This document shows positions 1-5,275 of a stretch of DNA of 5,275 nucleotides, one piece after another. The notes under the pieces were generated by a model that was not told the DNA's origin, did no database searches, and saw only the letters and a list, made by a program, of their open reading frames with translations. Positions within the stretch are counted from its first letter, which is position 1. The number at the start of each line of letters is the position of its first letter. Source of the DNA: a bacterium (GTDB lineage: Bacteria > JALSQH01); assembly GCA_027004335.1 (NCBI GenBank), contig JALTID010000183.1, positions 2,846 through 8,120 of the forward strand. Direction: 5' to 3'. A program made the position numbers and the translations under genes.

Positions 1-106
1 TTATTTTACAATTTTTGTGCCACAAACGACCTGGATTCCTCTGAACTTTCAAGATTAAAATAAAAATTATTATCAAAAAACATGCTTACAAAATTTCTCA
101 TAAAGG
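1..106. other. AT-rich non-coding stretch downstream of the large gene
   Basis: It contains flanking repeat copy A and an odd palindrome TTTGTGCCACAAA (14-26). No GC-rich hairpin followed by a T-run was found, so no terminator is called for the large gene. A 31-codon frame on the minus strand (101-6) lacks a ribosome-binding site and is not called. Confidence 0.6.
55..100 (-). repeat. Flanking repeat, copy A (3' side of the large gene)
   Basis: On the minus strand this reads TGAGAAAT (100-93), GCATGTTTTTTG (85-74) and TTTATTTTAA (64-55), matching in order and sense the region just upstream of the large gene. It starts six bases after that gene's stop codon. The TATAAT of copy B is replaced by a TAATAAT-like sequence. 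It may be the promoter region of a further gene beyond the window, or the trace of a tandem duplication. No good ribosome-binding site follows before the window edge. Confidence 0.55.
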
Positions 107-3100
107 TTAATACATCGGTGGATTTAACCCAATAAATCTAACAAAATATATTTTGTAAAGATTCCTATCATAACTTCCCGATCCAAGCATAGCATCATAA
201 TAAAAGGTACCCGGAGAATTTTGATCTTCCTTCACAAAAGCGTTCATTACCGTAGATTGAAAGCCCTTGATATCACCAACAATCATAGGTTGTTCTGGTT
301 TAGAAATATCAAATACAAACAATCCAACATTAGAAAGTGACACAAAAAGATATTGTGCTACCTTGTCAATTGAATTTATACTTCCTCCCCTATTCATCTC
401 GGAAGGAGTTAGATAGTCATTCATATTAATACTTGAAATCTTATAAGGCGAGGTAGGAGAAAATATATCGTATATGAAAACATTTCTTGAAGTCGCAAGG
501 ATAAGAAAATTCCTATCAACATAATTATCAACAACTTCACTACCAAGCACCCGTGTCAACAATGTCATACGAGGAGGATTAGAAAAATCATAGGAATAAA
601 GATAGCCTTCAATAGCAAGTAGGTTACTCCTGTCTTTTGCAACATATATTGGTGCGTTCTGAAAAAAACACGAATATGATCCGGATACTCTATGTGGAGA
701 CGAAAAATCACTAAGTCTTTTATAAAACAGTACAGGAGGAAGAGAAGAATCATTACAGAAAAATATAAAATTAGAATTATCCCCATCCAATCTCTTTATT
801 TTGGAGGAACTCATCCAACGAGAAACCAACTGGGGCTTCCTGAAATTCCTATAATCAAAAGAATAAATTCCATAATTATTTCCTGCCACATAAAGCATTC
901 CTGTACCCCTGTCAAAATAGACTCCTGTAGCTTCTCCATCTATATCAATATGGGAAATCACTTTGGGATGAGTAATCTTATTGATATCATAAAGGTCCAC
1001 TCCACCATACCCTTTTGCCACAAAAACATATTCCCTTCCAAGATATTTGAATGGAGAAAACCCAAAGGGGATTCCTCCTATATTTAATTCCCTTTTGATC
1101 CGATAATCACTTCCAATCAATGAAAGGCCCCTGTAATAATTAGCAGCCAGGGTGGCTTCACCAAGATTAATAATATCAGTAAACATATTATGTGGGCAAT
1201 ATCCACCATTTGTAGTATAACAACTAGAAATAGCACCTGCATCGGTCCAGTTATCAATTTCAGAGACAAAGATTCTGTTATAATCATACCAATCAAAATC
1301 TGAAGGGAAAGGAAATAGTGGATTTAATACCGGCAGGAATCTTATTTCATTTCCTCCATAAGTATATGCATACGGCCACCTCACATATATTGGGTCCATA
1401 AAAAACCTATCACCCGAATATTGTGTAAAGTGACCCTGTAATTCACAGGATCCTTCTAAAGAAACAGGAATCTCAAGGCATTTTTTGTTCAAAAACACAG
1501 GATTATCAGGATCTGTAACATCAATTATGAATAAAGGAACTGTATGGTGATCCTGCGGTGTATCCCCACCATTATTTACTCCCGCAAAAAGAAGATCTGC
1601 CTTTTTATAACTTATAATATAATACGCCCATGGATCCTCAACAAAATATTCTGGATAAAGATATACTCTTTTCCCATCAATAAAATGCCAGTAATTTCTT
1701 GGAACTTTCTCACCATTTCTATATAGAAAAGCGTCTTCAGTAGAAGTTACATGTGCAAAATATTTTACTCTCGCAACATAACCATTTTCTTCTTCATCAT
1801 ATCTAAAATTTAATGGCTCATCTGCTACCCAACCACCTCTTTCCAAATAAAGGGAATTAACCACCCAGTACCGCATATTGGGGAACCCACTAGGATCGGG
1901 ATTCAGCGCGTTGGGCACATAGGGAGGCACACCGAAAAATTGACCTTTTACACATGAATCATTTGAAGAGCAGGCAGAAAAATCATCTACAACATAACAT
2001 GTGCTTTTACCGCTACAATTATCAACCACTTCTTTCATGCTGACACTTACCATTCCATATTTATTAGCAGCTATAAAAAAGTGGTTTTTGTAATAAAGGA
2101 CATCCATCACTTTTGAACAAAAATGTGCTTGAGTATCAAAAGGACATATTCTCAACTCCTCCAAAAAAGGAAAAGGTAGACTGCTAAGCCGTTTACATCC
2201 ACTGATAGAAAAACTCCTTAGATTAACCCCCCCACCTGGATTTCTAATTGAAAACCATGGTGCAGCAACAAAGGCTTTACCTTTATAACTTCCAAGGATA
2301 ATATGGCCACGATAATTAGGAGCTCCCAGTGAGTAACCGTAAAAGATATTATAATCATAATGGTTACTTCCTTCATTGTAGATAATCACATTCGGGTGTT
2401 CTATCCCATTGGAAAATTTGACCCCGGCTACCACATATGGCTCACCGGAACCTTCTCCTCCTCCTGCTAATAATAGACATTTATCACGATAAACCATACT
2501 CTTAACTCCACCTGAATATGAAGCACTGGAGAGGAGTACTCTAAATCGAGAGAGAAATATTATGTCTCCCCCTGAAACATCCTCAGAATAATATATGTCC
2601 ACATTACCATATGACTCACCAAGAAAAATTAAATAATATGGTTTAAGTCCTGTACCCTGTAATTCAGCAGGTAAAATTGATCTATCAGTAAATGGCCCTG
2701 TAATATACACCGAATAGGCAAAAGAGTCAAGATCAATTTGCGAAGTCAGAAATGATGGAGAAATGTAAACCCTTACACCAGTCCTGGCAGTGGCGGAGGC
2801 ACCATCTGCATCATAAACTTTAACAATAATTGTGTATTCCCCAACTCTTGTATAAGTCCATTCTATATCCAAAGAGGAGGGATTTGTCTTTTCATAGTCT
2901 ACCTTACCATCTCCATCCATGTCATAGGTAACCTTCGCGATACCAGTTCCTGAAGAAGCATCAGGATCGATCGCCGTGACAAACAACATAACACTCATTT
3001 TCCCATTTACAAGTTTGCCTTCCCGCGGAGAAACAGAGATACTGGTAATCTTTGGAGGCTTATTAGCATTTACCGTGATTATTCTATCTTCAATCTTCTT

Positions 3101-3481
3101 GGTAGTCCCATCCTCTGTGTTGTAAATTTCTGCTTTAAGGGTATAAGTTCCAACATTTTTATATGTATAGCTAACGCTAAGGCATGGATTACCTTCAAAA
3201 TCCCATCTTCCATCACCATCAAAATCAATCCTATAAATAAGGGGTCTATCTCCCTTATACTCTTCCCCTGAAATATGAGCAACAATTGTAACTTTAACAG
3301 TCAGAGGAGCCTTCCCGATCAAAGGAGAAACAGAAAAAGAATCAATTAAAATCTGATGAGCGGATTTAGGTAATGAAGGAATTGGTTCTACAGGGGGGTG
3401 GTGATGGGGATTGCACCCATTGCATGAAGAAAAACTTAGAGCAATAAAAACTATTAGCAATACACTTTTTATTCCTTTCAC
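107..3481 (-). CDS. Large surface lipoprotein with two Ca-loop PKD domains and C-terminal LVIVD-type beta-propeller repeats
   Basis: About 1124 residues from a GTG start. I chose the GTG at 3481 because AGGAGG lies 6 bases upstream. An in-frame ATG at 3520 would add 13 residues ahead of the signal peptide, has no ribosome-binding site, and would place the promoter-like TATAAT inside the gene. Residues 1-19 are a lipoprotein signal peptide (Lys, hydrophobic core, lipobox FSSC) with Cys20 as lipidation site; +2 is Asn, which fits outer-membrane sorting. A Pro/His linker (HHHPP) follows. PKD domain 1 spans about 45-138 and PKD 2 about 144-239. Each replaces the usual WDFGDG turn with a DxDxDGxxD loop (DFDGDGRWD at 86, DMDGDGKVD at 187) and ends in the PKD strand pattern YTYxxVGxYT. 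Residues 240-815 are divergent and Cys-rich. LVIVD-like blades recur every 40-53 residues from 828 to 1068. No catalytic motif is seen. Adhesion or ligand binding is inferred; its ligand is unknown. Confidence 0.9.
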   Translation of the reverse strand: MKGIKSVLLIVFIALSFSSCNGCNPHHHPPVEPIPSLPKSAHQILIDSFSVSPLIGKAPLTVKVTIVAHISGEEYKGDRPLIYRIDFDGDGRWDFEGNPCLSVSYTYKNVGTYTLKAEIYNTEDGTTKKIEDRIITVNANKPPKITSISVSPREGKLVNGKMSVMLFVTAIDPDASSGTGIAKVTYDMDGDGKVDYEKTNPSSLDIEWTYTRVGEYTIIVKVYDADGASATARTGVRVYISPSFLTSQIDLDSFAYSVYITGPFTDRSILPAELQGTGLKPYYLIFLGESYGNVDIYYSEDVSGGDIIFLSRFRVLLSSASYSGGVKSMVYRDKCLLLAGGGEGSGEPYVVAGVKFSNGIEHPNVIIYNEGSNHYDYNIFYGYSLGAPNYRGHIILGSYKGKAFVAAPWFSIRNPGGGVNLRSFSISGCKRLSSLPFPFLEELRICPFDTQAHFCSKVMDVLYYKNHFFIAANKYGMVSVSMKEVVDNCSGKSTCYVVDDFSACSSNDSCVKGQFFGVPPYVPNALNPDPSGFPNMRYWVVNSLYLERGGWVADEPLNFRYDEEENGYVARVKYFAHVTSTEDAFLYRNGEKVPRNYWHFIDGKRVYLYPEYFVEDPWAYYIISYKKADLLFAGVNNGGDTPQDHHTVPLFIIDVTDPDNPVFLNKKCLEIPVSLEGSCELQGHFTQYSGDRFFMDPIYVRWPYAYTYGGNEIRFLPVLNPLFPFPSDFDWYDYNRIFVSEIDNWTDAGAISSCYTTNGGYCPHNMFTDIINLGEATLAANYYRGLSLIGSDYRIKRELNIGGIPFGFSPFKYLGREYVFVAKGYGGVDLYDINKITHPKVISHIDIDGEATGVYFDRGTGMLYVAGNNYGIYSFDYRNFRKPQLVSRWMSSSKIKRLDGDNSNFIFFCNDSSLPPVLFYKRLSDFSSPHRVSGSYSCFFQNAPIYVAKDRSNLLAIEGYLYSYDFSNPPRMTLLTRVLGSEVVDNYVDRNFLILATSRNVFIYDIFSPTSPYKISSINMNDYLTPSEMNRGGSINSIDKVAQYLFVSLSNVGLFVFDISKPEQPMIVGDIKGFQSTVMNAFVKEDQNSPGTFYYDAMLGSGSYDRNLYKIYFVRFIGLNPPMY
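278..1000 (-). repeat. Six tandem LVIVD-like beta-propeller repeats (protein level)
   Basis: Six degenerate copies of the pattern [hydrophobic]x[hydrophobic][YF]D[IY]x(3-5)Px[hydrophobic] occur at residues 828, 872, 918, 961, 1001 and 1054 of the large lipoprotein. They read VDLYDINKITHPKV, IYSFDYRNFRKPQLV, LFYKRLSDFSSPHRV, LYSYDFSNPPRMTLL, VFIYDIFSPTSPYKI and LFVFDISKPEQPMIV. A seventh, LFIIDVTDPDNPV, sits apart at residue 650 (1496-1534). Most are preceded by a strand like YVFVAKGYG, LYVAGNNYG or LFVSLSNVG, as in the LVIVD family (PF08309). Spacing of 40-53 residues fits one propeller blade each. Copies 3 and 4 are the most degraded. Divergence is too high for the repeats to be visible at the DNA level. 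Confidence 0.8.
3422..3481 (-). other. Lipoprotein signal peptide and lipobox of the large PKD/LVIVD protein
   Basis: From the GTG start the protein begins with a short basic stretch (VKGIKS), then a hydrophobic core (VLLIVFIAL) and the lipobox FSSC. Cys20 (codon 3424-3422) is the predicted lipidated residue after signal peptidase II cleavage. A second Cys follows three residues later (CNGC). Asn at +2 argues against the Asp inner-membrane retention rule known from enterobacteria; whether that rule applies in this organism is unknown. Confidence 0.85.
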
Positions 3482-3487
3482 ACACCA

Positions 3488-3493
3488 CCTCCT
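3488..3493 (-). promoter_or_regulatory. Shine-Dalgarno AGGAGG that fixes the GTG start of the large lipoprotein gene
   Basis: Read on the minus strand, AAGAGGAGGTGGTGTGTGAAAGG places a perfect AGGAGG six bases before the GTG at 3481. This decides the start in favour of GTG over the in-frame ATG at 3520, which has no purine-rich element at the right distance. Confidence 0.85.
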
Positions 3494-3494
3494 C

Positions 3495-3550
3495 TTAAAA
3501 TAAATTATAGCAAAAAACATGCCAGAACAAAGAATTATTCATATTTCTCA
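3495..3550 (-). repeat. Flanking repeat, copy B (5' side of the large gene)
   Basis: Three blocks are shared in the same order and orientation with bases 55-100: TGAGAAAT (3550-3543), GCATGTTTTTTG (3522-3511) and TTTATTTTAA (3504-3495), written on the minus strand. Copy B carries about 13 extra bases between the first and second blocks and three fewer between the second and third. It contains the putative TATAAT promoter of the large gene. Confidence 0.6.
3504..3530 (-). promoter_or_regulatory. Putative sigma70-type promoter of the large lipoprotein gene
   Basis: On the minus strand TATAAT (3509-3504) is a perfect -10 hexamer. The best upstream -35 candidate is TTGTTC (3530-3525), at a short 15-base spacing. 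CTTTGT (3532-3527) would give 17 bases but matches worse. Transcription from this -10 would begin near 3497 and leave a leader of only about 16 bases, just enough to contain the AGGAGG. The element lies in the stretch shared with bases 55-100. The -10 is good and the -35 weak. Confidence 0.5.
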
Positions 3551-3743
3551 AAGAAAACTATGATGTTAAAAAGCTGGTTAAGAACAACATAATTATTAAC
3601 ATATACTTATCTCGCAAAAATCCTTCCTACAATTAAAAAAACTTCCCATTCCAATTTTAAAATTTACCTCCTTCTCAGTAACATTATCTCCATTATTTTT
3701 CCGAAAACAACCAAGTTTTATATCTCCCCCACACTTTTTTTAA
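3531..3743. other. AT-rich intergenic region between the two lipoprotein genes
   Basis: No gene is called here. It holds an orphan strong Shine-Dalgarno AAGGAGGT on the minus strand (3673-3666) not followed at normal distance by an ATG. A 12-base palindrome AATTTTAAAATT lies at 3653-3664. A 7-base inverted repeat pairs atgttaa (3563-3569) with ttaacat (3596-3602), 26 bases apart. The only hairpin after the upstream gene's stop is a 5-bp AT stem (AAAAC/GTTTT near 3715), too weak for an intrinsic terminator. Readthrough from the upstream operon into the large gene is therefore possible. Confidence 0.6.
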
Positions 3744-5012
3744 CTATCTATTGCAGCCCACTGTAATATGAACTTCCTTTGAAGCCATTCTCTCACCCTG
3801 AGGATCAGCACCATCCCTCAACTGAATCTGAAAAACCCATTCGCCCCTGTGGACGCCATTTAACAGATAATAGGCATAATTTTTAGGCGGTTCATTTATC
3901 ACATCGGAATCTATTGTAGTTTGAAAGACTCTCCATAAGAGCACCTTTTCAGGTGGAATTTCATTGGTATTTATCACATTCCCGCATTCGGTATGGTAAA
4001 ATTTTATCCTCCACAATAATCCGCTTCCATCCTGTGAAGCAAGAAACTCAGTTAAGACATTGCTATTCTCATCAAATTCTTCATCAGGAGTAGGACTCAA
4101 TATTTCTGGTGGGTCAATAGTAGTTTCTTGCTCTATTCCAAATTTCCACACTACACTTCTCTCTGACCATTTCAATTCCGGGGCAAGGGTTCTACCTACA
4201 TTGAGTTGGGCTCTAACATACCAGTAGTAAACGCCTTCAACAAATACAGGATGCTGCTGTCGCTGGTTTGGATTGGGAATAAGTTGCTGAGTATTATTAA
4301 GAGTAGCAGTGTTAAGAGAAGAATTCATGGTGTTCACGGATAAAAACACATCTCTAAAATCAGGGAATTCACTCACTTCAAATATATATTGAACGGCATT
4401 ATCAATATCATCCCAATCAAAGGTAGGGGATTGATCTTCCAACCAGAAATTATCTATGGGAGCAAGGGGAGCAGGCGCATCAGTGTACCGAATCTTAATT
4501 TTTACAGGGATCGGTTGAAGGAAGGTTTTTATTGTCGTCAGTGGTTCAACCTCAGTGGCATCAGTTGCTGGAGTATATACATCCATCACAGTCTCAGTAG
4601 AACCAGAAGGCATGGCAAGAGTTATATTCCTGCCGAGGTAAAGATATTCCCCCCGGGTCAAACTACTACCCTGAACTTCTTTTTCAGCACCCACAGGAAA
4701 AGGCACTCCTTCTACTCCGATCCTACCAATTAACCCACCGTGTCCGAACATCTTAACAGGATCAAATCGTCTAGCGATAGGATCACCAACAGCAAGGGAT
4801 GGATCAAGAGCTGCTATTTTTACTCTCACACCAGGATCCATCAAAATGTCGGTTTTTACCCATGTCATATCCCCCGGAACATTCACCTGAAAAGTTTTTG
4901 TTACAGATAAATTCTTGTTACTCCCGTCAGAGGAAGAAGTATCCTTCTCTCTTCCACACGATATCACAAGGAAGGGTAAAAGTATCAAAAGGACAAACAG
5001 CTTCTTAGTCAT
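3744..5012 (-). CDS. Lipoprotein with LecA/PA-IL-like domain, fibronectin-III-like domain and C-terminal beta-sandwich
   Basis: 422 residues from the ATG at 5012. That start is preferred over the in-frame ATG at 5033 because AGGAG sits 7 bases before it and the signal peptide then begins MTKKLFVLL. Residues 1-18 are a lipoprotein signal peptide (lipobox LVISC, Cys19, Gly at +2), followed by a Ser/Asp/Asn linker. Residues about 41-176 resemble the PA-IL/LecA-like galactose-binding fold often found in extracellular proteins: VPGDMTWVKTDI, GLIGRIG, PFPVG and GEYLYLGRN appear in the expected order. The usual Asp/Asn-rich loop after LYLG is absent. Residues about 179-293 look like fibronectin type III (PTFDWDDI, AVQYIFEVS, GVYYWYVRAQ, WS). 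About 300-420 forms another beta-sandwich-like region; Cys343 and Cys420 could pair. No catalytic motif is visible. It lies 10 bases downstream of the partial gene and is probably co-transcribed with it. A surface binding role is inferred. Confidence 0.88.
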   Translation of the reverse strand: MTKKLFVLLILLPFLVISCGREKDTSSSDGSNKNLSVTKTFQVNVPGDMTWVKTDILMDPGVRVKIAALDPSLAVGDPIARRFDPVKMFGHGGLIGRIGVEGVPFPVGAEKEVQGSSLTRGEYLYLGRNITLAMPSGSTETVMDVYTPATDATEVEPLTTIKTFLQPIPVKIKIRYTDAPAPLAPIDNFWLEDQSPTFDWDDIDNAVQYIFEVSEFPDFRDVFLSVNTMNSSLNTATLNNTQQLIPNPNQRQQHPVFVEGVYYWYVRAQLNVGRTLAPELKWSERSVVWKFGIEQETTIDPPEILSPTPDEEFDENSNVLTEFLASQDGSGLLWRIKFYHTECGNVINTNEIPPEKVLLWRVFQTTIDSDVINEPPKNYAYYLLNGVHRGEWVFQIQLRDGADPQGERMASKEVHITVGCNR

Positions 5013-5019
5013 TCTGTTG

Positions 5020-5024
5020 CTCCT
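5020..5024 (-). promoter_or_regulatory. Shine-Dalgarno overlapping the upstream stop codon
   Basis: On the minus strand GAGTAGGAGCAACAGAATG puts AGGAG (5024-5020) seven bases before the ATG at 5012. Its first two bases are the last two of the TAG stop of the preceding gene (5025-5023). This sets the start of the 422-residue lipoprotein and suggests translational coupling between the two genes. Confidence 0.75.
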
Positions 5025-5275
5025 ACTCAGCATAATAAATCGTTAAAGTAACCCTATCAAGGACAGGGGAACTCTGGGGACCTCCCCTCGCCAGCAAAGC
5101 TTCCCATCGAAGGTCATTACCTTCCACACCAAACTCCACATAATTACCGGGTGTTATATCATACCATGTTGTTCCTCCATCGGGGGAAACCTGATAATCA
5201 ACACCCCCTTTGTTTAAAGTCTGGGACACATCAAGTTTAACCCCTTTAAGAGCATACTGATTAGGATTCACATTA
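5023..5275 (-). CDS. C-terminal end of an exported beta-rich protein with an Asp-box motif (5' part outside window)
   Basis: The frame is open to the window edge, so this is the last 83 or so residues of a longer protein; the GTG at 5271 is an internal Val codon rather than a credible start. The tail contains SPDGGTTW (5187-5164), an exact match to the Asp-box/BNR pattern SxDxGxTW. It is followed by YDITPG, then DLRWEALLA and SPVLDRVTLTIYY up to the stop. Alternating hydrophobic residues suggest a beta-sandwich or jelly-roll terminal module of the kind seen at the ends of large secreted bacterial proteins. The Asp-box is a structural turn rather than a catalytic site, so it does not show sialidase activity. 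The gene directly precedes the LecA-like lipoprotein gene. The main function cannot be read from this fragment. Confidence 0.8.
   Translation of the reverse strand, partial: NVNPNQYALKGVKLDVSQTLNKGGVDYQVSPDGGTTWYDITPGNYVEFGVEGNDLRWEALLARGGPQSSPVLDRVTLTIYYAE

Noticed and set aside
14-26. Odd palindrome TTTGTGCCACAAA as operator or terminator
   Set aside because: It has only a one-base centre, so it cannot form a hairpin as such, and no gene start lies nearby to support an operator.
6-101. A 31-codon minus-strand frame after the large gene (MRNFVSMFFDNN...)
   Set aside because: There is no Shine-Dalgarno, and most of its first half lies in the AT-rich repeat copy A, which is non-coding upstream of the large gene.
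692-1087. A 131-codon plus-strand open frame
   Set aside because: It lies antisense within the well-supported large lipoprotein gene, is rich in Ile/Lys/Ser without domain pattern, and lacks a ribosome-binding site. The other plus-strand frames (1544-1726, 4389-4733, 4799-5008) and the minus-strand frames at 565-786 and 3079-3285 are likewise shadows of real genes.
3482-3520. In-frame ATG extension of the large lipoprotein gene to 3520
   Set aside because: It has no ribosome-binding site, would put 13 extra residues before the signal peptide, and overlaps the TATAAT promoter element and AGGAGG that serve the GTG at 3481.
3700-3722. Possible terminator after the LecA-like lipoprotein gene
   Set aside because: The only inverted repeat is a 5-bp AT-rich stem without a following U-tract, too weak for an intrinsic terminator.
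5013-5033. Upstream ATG at 5033 for the LecA-like lipoprotein
   Set aside because: It overlaps the preceding gene and adds MLSRSNR before the signal peptide; the ATG at 5012 has AGGAG at correct spacing.
5164-5187. Sialidase/glycosidase activity from the Asp-box SPDGGTTW
   Set aside because: A single Asp-box is a structural beta-turn found in many non-enzymatic secreted proteins, and no catalytic residues are visible in the fragment.

Overview
The window holds three minus-strand genes for exported, multidomain surface-type proteins. Two have clear lipoprotein signal peptides with a lipobox Cys. The lipoboxes and good Shine-Dalgarno sequences point to a bacterium, probably diderm because neither lipoprotein has Asp after the lipidated Cys. 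The DNA is AT-rich overall. No marker gene is present, so I do not name a taxon.

Read in the direction of transcription (high to low coordinates), the layout is as follows. (1) 5275-5023 is the C-terminal end of a gene that runs off the window. It has an Asp-box (SPDGGTTW) inside a beta-rich, jelly-roll-like tail. (2) 5012-3744 is a 422-residue lipoprotein. It appears to combine a LecA/PA-IL-like galactose-binding fold, a fibronectin-III-like domain and a second beta-sandwich. Its ribosome-binding site overlaps the stop codon of gene 1, so the two look like one transcriptional unit. (3) 3743-3482 is a 262-base AT-rich gap. It has no convincing terminator, a promoter-like element at its downstream end and an orphan strong Shine-Dalgarno sequence. 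(4) 3481-107 is a large lipoprotein of about 1124 residues. It has two PKD domains, each carrying a calcium-loop motif (DxDxDGxxD), then a long divergent Cys-containing middle, then a C-terminal run of LVIVD-type beta-propeller blades. (5) 106-1 is AT-rich and holds a partial copy of the sequence found just upstream of gene 3.

All three proteins are built from extracytoplasmic beta-rich binding or adhesion modules, and no catalytic residues are recognisable. A surface-binding or structural role is therefore an inference from architecture only. No RNA gene, CRISPR array, insertion sequence or phage module was seen. The most unusual features are a roughly 50-base element at both ends of the large gene, a LecA-like domain that seems to lack its metal/sugar loop, and a base-composition step between the large gene and the two genes upstream of it.
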